A stretch of DNA of 64,000 nt from Pseudomonadota bacterium (lineage in GTDB: Bacteria > Pseudomonadota > Gammaproteobacteria > JAKAQQ01): assembly GCA_027365475.1 (NCBI GenBank), contig DAHXNI010000024.1, positions 1 to 64,000 of the forward strand. The letters run 5' to 3'. Below, one piece after another: positions 47,023-59,251 of this stretch. The position numbers and the translations under genes are program-made. The notes under the pieces are model-generated. The model did no database searches. It saw only the letters and a list, made by a program, of their open reading frames with translations, and was not told where the DNA came from. Position 1 is the stretch's first letter; each line of letters starts with the position of its first letter.

Positions 47023-47464
47023 GGTCAAGAAACTGATCGAACTCCTTGAGGGCTCCGGCATCAACGAAATAGAAATTACGGAAGGTGAGGAGCGTGTCCG
47101 GATCAGCCGTCTCGCACCCAGCACCTCCATGCCGTCACCTGAGGCAGTCCTGATGCGGGCGAACCCTGCACCAACCGAACCTGAGCGAGCCATACCGAAA
47201 CCCGAAACCGTAACTGCTCCAGGTTCGGATGGCCAGTCTATCCATGCCCCCATGGTGGGTGTTTTTTACCGCGCATCTTCTCCAGATGGGCCACCGTTCG
47301 TCGAAGTCGGGCAGGCTGTAAAAGTTGGGGACACGCTTTGCATCATCGAGGCCATGAAAATGATGAATCAGATTCAAAGCGACCGAGCCGGGACAGTCAA
47401 GGCGATCTTGGCCGAAAACGCCTCCCCTGTCGGGTTTGATCAACCTCTTTTTGTCATTGGTTGA
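47009..47464 (+). CDS. accB: Biotin carboxyl carrier protein of acetyl-CoA carboxylase
   Basis: 151 residues from the ATG at 47009 with a G-rich ribosome-binding site. N-terminal helical region [17 protein letters not shown], then a Pro/Ala-rich linker, then the biotinyl domain with [10 protein letters not shown] and the biotin-Lys motif EAMKMMNQI. It carries CO2 between the biotin carboxylase and the transferase in malonyl-CoA synthesis. The gene lies between aroQ and accC. Confidence 0.96.
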   Translation: MDIRKVKKLIELLEGSGINEIEITEGEERVRISRLAPSTSMPSPEAVLMRANPAPTEPERAIPKPETVTAPGSDGQSIHAPMVGVFYRASSPDGPPFVEVGQAVKVGDTLCIIEAMKMMNQIQSDRAGTVKAILAENASPVGFDQPLFVIG

Positions 47465-47478
47465 CAGAGTCCATCCGC

Positions 47479-48834
47479 ATGCTGGACAAGATCCTGATCG
47501 CCAATCGCGGAGAAATCGCGCTCCGTATTCTTCGCGCGTGCCACGAACTTGGAATCCGCACGGTTGCGGTTCACTCTACAGCGGATAGCACACTCCGTCA
47601 CGTTCGGATGGCGGATGAGAAAATGTGCATTGGCCCGCCACAGCCGGCAAAGAGCTACCTCAATATTCCAACCATCATCAGTGCCGCAGAAGCACTGGAT
47701 GTCCAGGCAATCCATCCGGGTTACGGCTTTCTCTCCGAAAATGCAGATTTCGCAGAAGGAGTGGAATCGAGCGGGTTCACCTTCATCGGTCCGCGTCCGG
47801 AAACCATCCGATTGATGGGTGATAAAGTTTCCGCAATCCAAGCGATGAAAAGCGCATCCGTTCCAACAGTCCCCGGGTCAGGTAGCGTTCTCGGATCCGA
47901 TCCGGCCGAAACTCACCGGATCGCCAAAACCATCGGCTACCCCCTGATCATCAAAGCCGCCGGCGGCGGCGGCGGGCGAGGCATGAGGGTAGTTCACAGC
48001 GAGGCAGCGCTTATGCATGCCATCGATCTCACCCGATCCGAAGCGCAATCCGCATTCGGAAACCCCAATGTTTACCTGGAACGGTACCTTTCAACACCCC
48101 GTCATATCGAGATCCAGGTGCTTGCCGATGGACAGGGCAATGCGATCCATCTCGGTGAGCGGGACTGCTCTATGCAGAGACGTCACCAGAAAATTATCGA
48201 GGAGGCGCCGGCGATCGGAATTACAGACCGGCAGCGGAGACAGCTCGGAGAACGTTGCGTCGAAGCCTGCAAAAGGATCGGCTATCGCGGTGCGGGCACA
48301 TTCGAGTTTTTATACGAAAACGGCGAATTCTTCTTCATTGAAATGAATACACGGATTCAGGTTGAACATCCGATTACGGAGGCGATCACTGGAGTGGATC
48401 TGGTCAAGGAGATGATCCGCATCGCATCCGGAGAGCCCCTGCGTTTCAGACAGCGCGATATCCTTTTCCGAGGACACGCAATCGAATGCCGGATCAATGC
48501 CGAAAGCCCGATCAACTTTACCCCTTCTCCCGGCACCGTCACCCAGTGGGTGCCACCGGGTGGTCCCGGCATCCGGGTCGACTCTCATCTTTATTCGGGT
48601 TACCACGTACCACCCTACTACGACTCACTGATTGCCAAAATCATCGCTTATGGCGAAACACGCGACGAGGCATTGGCGCGCATGCGGACGGCCCTTTTGG
48701 GAACTGTCGTGACCGGTATTGTCACCAACTTACCACTCCACCAGGAATTGTTGAACGATGAGGCAGTCAAAAACGGTGGTTCCGACATTCATTTTCTGAC
48801 TCGCAAGCTCGAGAGCCGAGCTGCACAATCATGA
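47479..48834 (+). CDS. accC: Biotin carboxylase subunit of acetyl-CoA carboxylase
   Basis: 451 residues from the ATG at 47479 (a TTG at 47461 would overlap accB). ATP-grasp fold: [17 protein letters not shown] at the start, the Gly-rich loop [30 protein letters not shown], and [14 protein letters not shown]. It carboxylates biotin on AccB with ATP and bicarbonate. The usual next gene, prmA (ribosomal protein L11 methyltransferase), is missing. Confidence 0.97.
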   Translation: MLDKILIANRGEIALRILRACHELGIRTVAVHSTADSTLRHVRMADEKMCIGPPQPAKSYLNIPTIISAAEALDVQAIHPGYGFLSENADFAEGVESSGFTFIGPRPETIRLMGDKVSAIQAMKSASVPTVPGSGSVLGSDPAETHRIAKTIGYPLIIKAAGGGGGRGMRVVHSEAALMHAIDLTRSEAQSAFGNPNVYLERYLSTPRHIEIQVLADGQGNAIHLGERDCSMQRRHQKIIEEAPAIGITDRQRRQLGERCVEACKRIGYRGAGTFEFLYENGEFFFIEMNTRIQVEHPITEAITGVDLVKEMIRIASGEPLRFRQRDILFRGHAIECRINAESPINFTPSPGTVTQWVPPGGPGIRVDSHLYSGYHVPPYYDSLIAKIIAYGETRDEALARMRTALLGTVVTGIVTNLPLHQELLNDEAVKNGGSDIHFLTRKLESRAAQS

Positions 48835-49139
48835 CGGAAGCTCCGGGCAAAAGCTGCCTCCAGCTACCCAAATCTACCGGAAGGTTGTGTGCATTGCGAA
48901 ACAGAAAACAGACAACGTCGCATCTCGAGCGCGGCCAAGGCTTTGTATTCTGTCAGATACCGGATCTGGCATCCGCTCCGGAGATCGCAAGGTCTTGTTC
49001 AAAGATGTGACACCGCGGTGAAAGGGATTCTTAATCACATCTTCTCTGATGCTTTGCGATCGTCATGCAAACCCGCCCAGTCTCCAATGCCCGTGTCAGA
49101 ACTGGACAGAACTTGCAGAAGCATATTCAGTCCTCAACC
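48835..49139. other. Gap after accC where prmA would be expected
   Basis: A 59-codon frame starts at 48831 (ATGA overlap with acc[16 protein letters not shown]) and ends at 49010, but it has no similarity I can recognise to PrmA or any other family. No other coding pattern is visible. TGGACA/TATTCA around 49103-49130 could be a weak promoter for the zinc-ribbon gene, with a spacer shorter than standard. Confidence 0.4.
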
Positions 49140-50129
49140 ATGCTAACTCGTTGCGATCAATGCGGTACGTGGTTCCGGGTCCGATCCGAGCACTTGGAAG
49201 TGGCCCAGGGTATGGTGCGGTGTGGGCGCTGTGGCAGCCTTTTCAACGCCCTGACAGCACTGATTACCGATCCGGGTAGCGCGCGCGAAAGCGAACAAAC
49301 CATTCGGAGCGATCCAGCCCGTAAAGAAAACCAGGAAACATCCCCCCCTGTTCCTCAGGGCGACTTAGGCCGCCCCGATCTAAAGGAAGACGCATGCGGC
49401 GGGTTCCCTCCAACCAACCTACATCCCAACTCGAACGACAGAAACACAGAAGACTGGAGTCATGCTTTGGAAATCGCACCGGATGTGGTTGTAAGCGACG
49501 AATCTGCACAAACAGATGTGGAATTGGCATCGGCCGCAAACCAAGCTCCAGAAATCGAGCCAGCGGGCTTTGAAACCGATCACACAGTCGAGAGATATCC
49601 GGCTGATCTCGTCCCATCTGCACACCGCAGATTGCGCTGGTTTTGGACAGCTGGCTCCTGTCTGGCCGCTTTGGCCATCGTGACCGAAATCACGGCCATC
49701 GCACACCATCAGGGGACCCAAACACTCATGCGAACCTTCACGCAAAGACCGCTCGTCAGTGTGCAACCCGGTCAGGCCAGGATTCGGCCCACAAAAATTC
49801 GCGTTCTATCGGCTGAGGTTCGCAGATTACAGCGGGGGCCCAATGGACTGCGGATTGAAGGCACACTCCTCAATCTTTCTGCGCATCGCCTCGGGTTACC
49901 CGAGCTTTTAGTGCGCTTCACGAATCTCAATGGTGATGTCGTCGCGGAAGGCTTATTCGGACCAGGATCCTATCTCACACCGCCAGAGTCACACCCGGTG
50001 ATGCCCGCCCATGCGGGAGTTGCATTCCGTCTGCGCGTTGTGGATCCGGGCAGTCAGGCAGTTGGGTTCAGTATCCGAACATGCCGAACTTCACCGCGGA
50101 ACCGTATTTTCTGCAGCACCGCGGGATGA
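49140..50129 (+). CDS. Zinc-ribbon membrane protein (DUF3426 type)
   Basis: 329 residues from the ATG at 49140. The N-terminus is a zinc-ribbon, TRCDQCGTWFRVR and GMVRCGRCGSLFNA, with two CxxC pairs (MJ0042-type). A low-complexity acidic linker of about 130 residues follows, then one membrane segment (WTAGSCLAALAIVTEITAIA), then a C-terminal domain of beta type (LRIEGTLLNLSAHRLGLPELLVRFTN). Function is unknown. It is usually found between prmA and dusB/fis; both prmA and dusB are absent here. Confidence 0.85.
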   Translation: MLTRCDQCGTWFRVRSEHLEVAQGMVRCGRCGSLFNALTALITDPGSARESEQTIRSDPARKENQETSPPVPQGDLGRPDLKEDACGGFPPTNLHPNSNDRNTEDWSHALEIAPDVVVSDESAQTDVELASAANQAPEIEPAGFETDHTVERYPADLVPSAHRRLRWFWTAGSCLAALAIVTEITAIAHHQGTQTLMRTFTQRPLVSVQPGQARIRPTKIRVLSAEVRRLQRGPNGLRIEGTLLNLSAHRLGLPELLVRFTNLNGDVVAEGLFGPGSYLTPPESHPVMPAHAGVAFRLRVVDPGSQAVGFSIRTCRTSPRNRIFCSTAG

Positions 50130-50221
50130 CGGGTTCAAACGCAACATTCAAACGAGTCGCACACACGGGCGCGTGGGTATAGCCAGAATTTTAAAAAAGT
50201 CAAATTGGATTGCGCTCTTCG

Positions 50222-50256
50222 GGAAGGGTTAAACTGAATGGGTTGGTGACCCTTCC
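50222..50256 (+). repeat. Inverted repeat upstream of fis
   Basis: GGAAGGGT (50222-50229) and ACCCTTCC (50249-50256) are perfect complements with a 19-base loop, ending 14 bases before the fis ATG. It may fold in the mRNA leader and influence fis translation, or be an operator. Confidence 0.4.
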
Positions 50257-50270
50257 ATTGAGCAAATACG

Positions 50271-50582
50271 ATGACTCGGCACGAAAAAAAGAAAACAATC
50301 ACGGTTCATAACCCGACAAAAATCGATGGATCAGCGGTCGCCCAACCACTCCGTCACTTTGCCGCACAAGCATTTCGCAGTTATCTCAAGGAGTTGAATG
50401 GGCACCGCCCGAAAGATCTTTACCGTTTTGTACTTGGCGAGATTGAGGTTCCACTGATTCAGGTCGCTCTTGAATATACCGAAGGAAATCAAACGGAAGC
50501 AGCACGTCTACTGGGTCTCAGTCGTGCCACCCTCCGTAAAAAACTGCGCCTACATGGAGTGCCGGTTCCACCCGCTGCCTGA
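50271..50582 (+). CDS. fis: Fis-family nucleoid protein
   Basis: 103 residues, close to the 98 of E. coli Fis. The C-terminal helix-turn-helix NQTEAARLLGLSRATLRKKLR is diagnostic, and VPLIQVALEYTEG precedes it as in Fis. It bends DNA and shapes the chromosome during rapid growth. In E. coli fis follows dusB in one operon; here no dusB is present and purH follows. Confidence 0.92.
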   Translation: MTRHEKKKTITVHNPTKIDGSAVAQPLRHFAAQAFRSYLKELNGHRPKDLYRFVLGEIEVPLIQVALEYTEGNQTEAARLLGLSRATLRKKLRLHGVPVPPAA

Positions 50583-50627
50583 TCACCACCTGTTGTTGGG
50601 AGCCATGACAGAGCCGGAGTGCTGGAT

Positions 50628-52172
50628 TTGATCATCAAAAAAGCCCTGATCAGCGTTTCCGACCGAACGGGTCTGCTCGCTTTCACACCGGCACTCCTGG
50701 GTTCCGATTATTCCCTCATGGCAACAGAAGGCACGGCCGCCTTTCTCCGCGAGCATGGGATTGCGGCTGAGAATGTATCCGATTTGATTCAAACACCCGA
50801 GATGCTCGGTGGGCGCGTCAAAACCCTGCACCCGAGTATCCATGGGGGGATTCTGGCTAGGCCAATGGACCTTGAAGACCTCAATGCCTTGGGGATCAGT
50901 CCGATCGACCTTGTGGTCGTAAATTTATATCCCTTCCCAGATACCCTTCTAAAAGGCGGCCAAACCCACGCGACTCTCATCGAGCAGATCGATATCGGCG
51001 GAGTTGCATTGATTCGCGCAGCCGCCAAAAATCACGAGCGCGTCACGGTTGTCGTTGACCCGGATGACTATGAGTGGATTGCCATTCGTCTGCGGGCTGG
51101 ACTGGATCTGACCGATGGAGATAGACTGAAACTCGCTGCTAAAGCCTTTCGGCTCACTGCGCATTATGATGCATTGATTGCTGACTGGATGGATCCCATT
51201 CTCTCTCAGCCGGAAGCGCCGTGGCCTGAAAAGATTTCCCTGGCGCTCGTTCGGGATCAGGCCCTGCGTTATGGCGAAAACCCTCATCAACGGGCGGCAC
51301 TCTACCATCTCAAGGGGCAGGCACACCGCACGACGCTCGTGAGCGGCCACGCAAAACCTTTGTCCTACAACAATCTCCTCGATATCGATGCAGCCACAAC
51401 CTGCGTCTCGGCATTTGACCGCCCTGCCTGCGTCATTGTGAAGCATGCCGGCCCCTCTGGAGTGGCCATCTCCGACCAAGTGATTGCAGCTTATGAGAAA
51501 GCATACGCAGCGGACACTGTTTCAGCATTCGGTGGTGTGATTGCGTTCAACCGTCCGCTTGATACCCAAGCGGTTGAAACGATTTTAGGAAGGCATTTCA
51601 TTGAGCTACTGCTTGCCCCGGATTTCAGTCATGAGGCAGTTGAGCTGCTTCAGAAATGGCCCAGGGTGAGAGCACTTCAAATCAACCCGGGCACTTTTGA
51701 GTACCCTTTCTGGCAGGTTCGGGCTCTCTCCGATGGCTACCTCATTCAGGAGCGTGATCAGCAGCTGACCGAAGCGTCCGGTTTCCGATCGGTCGCCAAA
51801 CGCCCACCCACCCTCCAAGAGCAGACTGATCTTCTCTTCGCATGGGTTGTCGCATGCTTTGTTCCATCCAATGCAATCGTGCTTGCCCACGAGGGTCAAA
51901 CACGGGGACTCGGTGGTGGCCAACCAAACCGGGTCGACAGCTTGACCCTAGCCGCGGACAAAGCCCGGAGGGCCGGACTCGACCATGGGCCTCTGGTTCT
52001 GGCTTCAGACGGGTTCCTGCCATTTCCCGATGTGGTCGAACAGGCCGCTACTTTCGGTGTCACGGCTATCATCCAACCCGGTGGAGCCCTTCGTGATCAA
52101 AAAGTCATTGCCATGGCGGATCAGCATGGGATGGCCTTGGTCATGACGGGATTGCGCCATTTTCGGCACTGA
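50628..52172 (+). CDS. purH: Bifunctional AICAR transformylase/IMP cyclohydrolase
   Basis: 514 residues from a TTG at 50628, chosen because GGAG lies eight bases upstream and the protein then begins like other PurH (IIKKALISVSDRTGL); a GTG at 50619 is an alternative. N-terminal cyclohydrolase (MGS-like) domain with EMLGGRVKTLHPSIHGG; C-terminal transformylase with RYGENPHQRAALY, IVKHAGPSGVA and TRGLGGGQPNRVDS. It performs the last two steps of IMP synthesis. purD follows 38 bases later. Confidence 0.96.
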   Translation: MIIKKALISVSDRTGLLAFTPALLGSDYSLMATEGTAAFLREHGIAAENVSDLIQTPEMLGGRVKTLHPSIHGGILARPMDLEDLNALGISPIDLVVVNLYPFPDTLLKGGQTHATLIEQIDIGGVALIRAAAKNHERVTVVVDPDDYEWIAIRLRAGLDLTDGDRLKLAAKAFRLTAHYDALIADWMDPILSQPEAPWPEKISLALVRDQALRYGENPHQRAALYHLKGQAHRTTLVSGHAKPLSYNNLLDIDAATTCVSAFDRPACVIVKHAGPSGVAISDQVIAAYEKAYAADTVSAFGGVIAFNRPLDTQAVETILGRHFIELLLAPDFSHEAVELLQKWPRVRALQINPGTFEYPFWQVRALSDGYLIQERDQQLTEASGFRSVAKRPPTLQEQTDLLFAWVVACFVPSNAIVLAHEGQTRGLGGGQPNRVDSLTLAADKARRAGLDHGPLVLASDGFLPFPDVVEQAATFGVTAIIQPGGALRDQKVIAMADQHGMALVMTGLRHFRH

Positions 52173-52210
52173 GATGTCCTCGGATTGACTCGATCGATGG
52201 GAGTATCGAT

Positions 52211-53491
52211 TTGATAAAAAACGGCGCAAAAGTTCTAGTCGTGGGCCAGGGTGCGCGGGAACATGCACTCGCCTGGGCTCTTTCTCGCTCTCCCCATGTT
52301 GCACAGGTTACCGTTGCCCCCGGCAATGCCGGAACGCTCAGAGAACCTCATGTCCAAAACATCCCGCTCACACCCATCCAGGTTGATGCCATCGCGCAAT
52401 ATTCCGAGGAGGAGCACATGGATCTCGTCGTGGTCGGGCCCGAAGTACCGCTCGTCGCAGGATTGGTCGACCGTCTCGACCAGCTGGGTATTGCCTCAGT
52501 TGGCCCATCATCTGCGCTTGCCCAACTCGAAGGATCCAAAATTCATTGCAAACGATTCTGCGAGGCACACAGCATCCCGACTGCTCCTGCGCGCATTCAT
52601 ACCGACCTCAAGGAAGCTCTCAAGGATATCGCCAGCCGAAAGGAACCGATAGTGGTCAAGGCATCGGGGCTTTGCGCCGGCAAGGGGGTCGTGGTCGCCG
52701 AAACGCAAGACGAGGCAGAAGCCGCGGCGCGGTCACTTTTTTCGCTACCGGCTGCCCGAGAAGGCATTTTGGTTGAAACGTGCATCCAGGGGTGGGAGAC
52801 AAGCTACATCGTGCTGGCGCACGGGACAGCCTATCTGGCTTGGCCCTCCGCCCAAGATCACAAACGGCTTCTCTCGGGCAATCGGGGACCCAATACCGGC
52901 GGCATGGGTGCCTTATCCCCGTCTCCCAGAATGACGCCTGCGCTCGAAAACCGCATACGCGAGTCGATCATCGAACCTACCCTCGATGCGTTTGTGAAGG
53001 CACATACGCCATACCGGGGCTTTCTCTACGCCGGAATCATGGTTGACGCGCACGGGGAGCCCCATCTTCTCGAGTTCAACTGCCGGCTGGGGGATCCCGA
53101 GGCCCAGGCTCTCCTCTTCCGCCTCGAAAGTGATCTTTACGAAATGCTTGAAACAGCCGCCCGAGGGAACCTCAAGACCTATACATCACACTGGAAACGA
53201 GATCCAGTCCTTGCAGTCGTACTGGCTTCACCCGGCTACCCTGGATCCAGCCCGACGGGCGTACCGATCTCGGGCTTGGACGGCCCCGAGGAGCCGTTTG
53301 TCAAAATTTTCCACGCAGCCACCCGCTCTGGACCCGTGGCCCCACTCACCGATGGCGGTCGTGTCTTGAGCGTAACTGCAACCGGAGCGGATATCGATAC
53401 GGCCCGGCAAAGGGTCTATGCTCGCATTGAACAAATAGCATTCGCGGGCATGCAATTCCGTGGGGATATTGGCCTTGTCGGTATCTCCTGA
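52211..53491 (+). CDS. purD: Phosphoribosylamine-glycine ligase
   Basis: 426 residues from a TTG at 52211 with GGGAG eight bases upstream. The N-terminus [17 protein letters not shown], the ATP-grasp segments [14 protein letters not shown] and [12 protein letters not shown], and [11 protein letters not shown] are all PurD markers. It joins glycine to phosphoribosylamine in purine synthesis. The gene overlaps the GNAT gene that follows by 32 bases. Confidence 0.96.
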   Translation: MIKNGAKVLVVGQGAREHALAWALSRSPHVAQVTVAPGNAGTLREPHVQNIPLTPIQVDAIAQYSEEEHMDLVVVGPEVPLVAGLVDRLDQLGIASVGPSSALAQLEGSKIHCKRFCEAHSIPTAPARIHTDLKEALKDIASRKEPIVVKASGLCAGKGVVVAETQDEAEAAARSLFSLPAAREGILVETCIQGWETSYIVLAHGTAYLAWPSAQDHKRLLSGNRGPNTGGMGALSPSPRMTPALENRIRESIIEPTLDAFVKAHTPYRGFLYAGIMVDAHGEPHLLEFNCRLGDPEAQALLFRLESDLYEMLETAARGNLKTYTSHWKRDPVLAVVLASPGYPGSSPTGVPISGLDGPEEPFVKIFHAATRSGPVAPLTDGGRVLSVTATGADIDTARQRVYARIEQIAFAGMQFRGDIGLVGIS

Positions 53492-53936
53492 ATTGCGCAT
53501 TGCGGAATGCATACCCGGGGTGCATGACGGGCTGCTTTACCCGATCATTCGGGAACTACGAACCGAACTCGACCAGGCCACCTTCGAAGCGCGCTGGCTG
53601 TATCAGTCACAATTTTTTCAGTACCGGCTGATCGCTGCCTGGATCGGAGAGCAAGTAACAGCCGTCATGGGTTTGCGTCCGGTCGCCACACTTTCCCGCG
53701 GCCGCTTCCTCCACATTGATGATCTCGTAGTTCACCCTCAGTTCCGTCGCAAGGGAATTGGTAGAGCACTCCTCCATTGGGCCGAAGCGGACGCCCGCCA
53801 AGCGGGCATTGGATCCGTTTATCTAGACAGTCGCGCAGATGCCCTTGAGTTCTACCGTCAGCTGGGATACATCGCGCATGGCTCGGTGCTGGTCCGGAAG
53901 GTTCTCAAACCGGCTGGTTTGGATTCGGATGCTTAG
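53460..53936 (+). CDS. GNAT-family N-acetyltransferase
   Basis: 158 residues from a GTG at 53460 inside the 3' end of purD. The acetyl-CoA binding motif [18 protein letters not shown] and the following [17 protein letters not shown] are typical of GNAT enzymes. The acceptor is unknown. It ends convergent with rho and overlaps its stop by four bases. Confidence 0.85.
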   Translation: MGILALSVSPELRIAECIPGVHDGLLYPIIRELRTELDQATFEARWLYQSQFFQYRLIAAWIGEQVTAVMGLRPVATLSRGRFLHIDDLVVHPQFRRKGIGRALLHWAEADARQAGIGSVYLDSRADALEFYRQLGYIAHGSVLVRKVLKPAGLDSDA

Positions 53937-55321
53937 CGCCTCATCGAATCGAAAAACTCGCTGTTGGTTTTGGTCTCCTTGAGTTTGGAGAGCAAAAACT
54001 CAATCGCAGCGAGTTCATCCATGGGGTGCAGAAGCTGGCGGAGGATCCAGAGCTTCTGAAGTTCATCCGGAGGAACCAAGAGTTCTTCCTTACGCGTTCC
54101 GGAACGGTTGATATTGATGGCTGGGAAAATGCGTTTCTCGTAAATGCGCCGGTCAAGGTGGATTTCCGAGTTACCCGTGCCTTTGAACTCTTCGTAAATC
54201 ACATCATCCATCCGAGATCCGGTATCAATCAAGGCAGTCGCCACGATCGTAAGGCTGCCACCTTCCTCGATATTGCGTGCCGAGCCAAAAATCCGCTTAG
54301 GGCGTTGTAATGCACTGGCATCAACACCACCGGTCAGCACCTTGCCTGATGCGGGGGCCACTGTGTTATAGGCGCGCGCGAGACGCGTAATGGAATCCAA
54401 CAAAATCACCACATCCCGTTTGTGTTCCACAAGACGTTTGGCCTTTTCGATAACCATGTCGGCCACCTGGACATGCCGTGTCGCGGGTTCGTCAAATGTG
54501 CTGGAAACCACCTCTCCCCGTACCGAGCGGCTCATCTCCGTAACCTCTTCCGGACGTTCGTCAATCAGGAGAACAATGAGATAAACCTCCGGGTGATTGG
54601 CCGTGATTGATTGCGCGATGTTTTGAAGCATCATGGTTTTGCCCGCCTTGGGCGGAGAAACGATCAGGCTGCGCTGGCCCTTTCCGATGGGTGCCACCAT
54701 GTCAACAATGCGCGCCGTAATGTCCTCGGTGCTTCCAGTGCCACGTTCCATCTTGAAACGGGTCTTCGGGAAAAGAGGTGTCAGATTCTCGAAAAGAATC
54801 TTGTTCTGTGCATTCGAGGGGTGGTCATAATTGATCCGATCGACCTTGAGCAGGGCGAAATAACGTTCACCTTCTTTGGGGGGGCGGACACGGCCGGAAA
54901 CGGTATCCCCTGTCCGCAAATTGAACCGGCGCACCTGACTCGGTGAAACGTACACGTCGTCCGGACCCGCAAGATAGGAGCTATCTGCCGAACGCAGGAA
55001 TCCATAACCATCCTGCATGATTTCGAGTACCCCTTCTCCGACGATACCTTCACCACTGCGCGCTTTAGCTTTCAAAACAGCAAAGATCACCTCCTGTTTG
55101 CGGGCGCGAGCAGCACCTTCGATGGCTAGCGATTCTGCAAGCTGAATCAATTCGGTTGGAGGCATTCTCTTGAGGACGTTGAGGTCAATGGTCGGGCGGT
55201 TGTCGTCGGCTGTTGTAGCCGCATCCTCTACGTATTCTTCATCAGGGCCCATGGGTATGCCTTCCATGGGGTCGTTGGACATCATGCGGGGGCCACCACC
55301 ACGGCGTCTTGGGTATCTCAT
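53933..55321 (-). CDS. rho: Transcription termination factor Rho
   Basis: 462 residues. A short Arg/Gly-rich and acidic N-terminal extension of about 45 residues precedes the standard Rho: [18 protein letters not shown], the RNA-binding cold-shock-like [25 protein letters not shown] region, Walker [13 protein letters not shown], Walker [17 protein letters not shown], and the C-terminal [12 protein letters not shown]. The hexameric helicase ends transcription of untranslated RNA. Its ATG overlaps the trxA stop (ATGA); trxA-rho is a common proteobacterial pair. The extension is longer than the 419-residue E. coli protein. Confidence 0.96.
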   Translation of the reverse strand: MRYPRRRGGGPRMMSNDPMEGIPMGPDEEYVEDAATTADDNRPTIDLNVLKRMPPTELIQLAESLAIEGAARARKQEVIFAVLKAKARSGEGIVGEGVLEIMQDGYGFLRSADSSYLAGPDDVYVSPSQVRRFNLRTGDTVSGRVRPPKEGERYFALLKVDRINYDHPSNAQNKILFENLTPLFPKTRFKMERGTGSTEDITARIVDMVAPIGKGQRSLIVSPPKAGKTMMLQNIAQSITANHPEVYLIVLLIDERPEEVTEMSRSVRGEVVSSTFDEPATRHVQVADMVIEKAKRLVEHKRDVVILLDSITRLARAYNTVAPASGKVLTGGVDASALQRPKRIFGSARNIEEGGSLTIVATALIDTGSRMDDVIYEEFKGTGNSEIHLDRRIYEKRIFPAININRSGTRKEELLVPPDELQKLWILRQLLHPMDELAAIEFLLSKLKETKTNSEFFDSMRR

Positions 55322-55644
55322 AGGTTCACATCCAAAAAGTTTGCGAGCTGCGACCGGCTCAAAGCGCCCACTTTCTGGGCCTGAACATTGCCTTGACGAA
55401 AGAGGATCAGGGTCGGGATGCCCCGGACACCGTAATGGGCCGGCGTTTTCGGGTTTTCGTCGACATTGAGTTTGAGAATCTTCAGCCGATCTGCATATTG
55501 GCCGGCAATATCTTCAAGGATTGGCGCAACCATTCGGCAGGGGCCACACCATTCGGCCCAAAAATCCACTAATACCGGCTTTTCAGATTTGAGTACGTCG
55601 GCATCAAAGGCAGAATCACTGGTGTGAACGATCGCCTCGGTCAT
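55318..55644 (-). CDS. trxA: Thioredoxin 1
   Basis: 108 residues, the standard length. Active site C33-C36 in [13 protein letters not shown], cis-Pro in GIRGIPT-type [12 protein letters not shown], and the C-terminal helix. It reduces disulfides in the cytoplasm, including those of ribonucleotide reductase, whose class II version lies at 39-43 kb. It overlaps rho. Confidence 0.96.
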   Translation of the reverse strand: MTEAIVHTSDSAFDADVLKSEKPVLVDFWAEWCGPCRMVAPILEDIAGQYADRLKILKLNVDENPKTPAHYGVRGIPTLILFRQGNVQAQKVGALSRSQLANFLDVNL

Positions 55645-56309
55645 CAGCTCTCTCCAGGGGGGGTCAACAAGTGGGAATGGGAAATCAACGGTGGGGGACT
55701 GCTCTCAAGAAATGTAACGGACTCGTAGGAAGTCGGTTCGGATACTCGCAATCGTACAATTGATTTTTGCGATCTAGCGGGTACGAACTCACCACTGCAG
55801 TGGGATTAACGTCCTTGATCGCTAACTCATTAGGTCGCGGTTTCCAGCTGGACCTTACGTGGAATCTTTCAACCGACTCCTCATCCGATTCCATCTTAGC
55901 ACAGGAGAGAAACGGGTTGCAAGGAGCGGAAACTTCCCAAACGACCCATCCGCCTTCCTAAAATCCTTGTGAGATCGGATTCCCGCACGGAGAGTGGCTC
56001 AGGTTACAATCGTCATCACAAAACCCTTTATGGTCATGCCGTTTTATGCTCTTAACCCATGGCACCACCCACAGTGATGTCTCCGGTTACCCCCGTACCC
56101 GGGAATGGCTCCGACACCGGTTGGCCAGTCGCACAGACGTATCTTCACATACCAGCGCAGGTGGCCGACCGGTCGCGTGGGATGGTTTGGGCAAGATGAG
56201 GGCCGCGACACTCGGGTGCGCGATTGTTCTTGCTCCATTCTTTGGGCCACCCACACAGTAAACCCTGAAGTGATCCATTCGCAGTCATCAAACCGGTAAT
56301 CCGAGCTCC
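55645..56309. other. Long intergenic region between trxA and the ABC exporter genes
   Basis: No convincing gene or known RNA motif was found on either strand. GGTTACAAT at about 56002-56010 is a candidate -10 for the rightward genes. The composition is less GC-rich than the flanks. A small RNA could be present but nothing recognisable supports it. Confidence 0.35.
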
Positions 56310-57231
56310 ATGCCAACTGATACTCCTGCTCTCGAAATTCGTGGCCTGCGCAAAAGTTACCGTCATGGGTCGACAGCACTTAAGGGAATCGATCTCACAG
56401 TATACCCAGGCGAGTTTTTCGCGTTACTCGGCCCGAACGGAGCGGGCAAAACCACAACCATCGGTATTTTGACCTCACTGGTCACGAAGACCGAAGGAAA
56501 GATACGGGTTTTCGGTATCGATCATGACAAAAAAAGCGCCGAGGCACGCGCCCTCATGGGGGTTGTCCCTCAGGAAATCAACTTCAACCTCTTTGAGCGT
56601 GTCGCTGATATCGTGATCAATCAGGCTGGATATTATGGTGTCCCCCGGGCCATCGCCCGTCCGCGTTGCCAGCAGCTACTCGAGGGGCTCGACCTTTGGC
56701 CTTATCGGGAAGCCATGGCGCGGACGCTGTCTGGTGGTTTCAAACGGAGACTGATGATTGCGCGTGCGCTCATCCACGAACCTAGATTATTGATTCTGGA
56801 CGAACCAACCGCCGGTGTGGATGTTGAAATGCGTCACGAGACCTGGAGTTTCCTGCGTACACTCAACCTATCAGGTACGACCATAATTTTGACGACACAT
56901 TATCTGGAAGAGGCAGAATTGCTCTGCGAACGTCTTGCGATCATCCATCAGGGTGCGATTGTCGCTCAGGGGCGCAAACGCGATCTCCTAGAGCTTCTGA
57001 ACCAACAGACCTACATTTTGGATTTGTTTGAACCTCTCGCAACGCTCCCGGATCTACCGATCCGGAATATCCAACTGCTTGATCCTCACCAAATCGAGAT
57101 CGTGATCGACCGCAACGAGGATCTCAATCCGATATTCGAGGTACTCGCCTCTCACCACATCCGTGTCCAGAGCCTGCGCAACAAATCGAACAGGCTCGAA
57201 GAACTGTTTTTGAACTTGACGGGAGGCGTCC

Positions 57232-57248
<17 letters not shown>
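56310..57248 (+). CDS. ABC transporter ATP-binding protein (YadG-like)
   Basis: 312 residues. Walker A GPNGAGKTTT, the signature LSGGFKRRLMIARA, Walker B LLILDEPTAGVD and H-loop TTHYLEEAELL are complete. The segment FNLFERVADIVINQAGYYG is typical of the YadG branch. It forms an exporter with the permease that follows, with a 17-base overlap. The substrate of YadGH-type systems is unknown. Confidence 0.9.
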
Positions 57249-58008
<760 letters not shown>

Positions 58009-58062
58009 GTTTTCGGCTAGGATGGAGCAGGCCTGCCCCAAACCATACGGCATCGCATTTGA

Positions 58063-59175
<1,113 letters not shown>

Positions 59176-59251
59176 AGGCCAAACCCCGAGCGCTTGCGAA
59201 AATCCGCTGCTAATCGTAAGCTGAACGGTACCGCCAAAAAGGAACCCTCCC

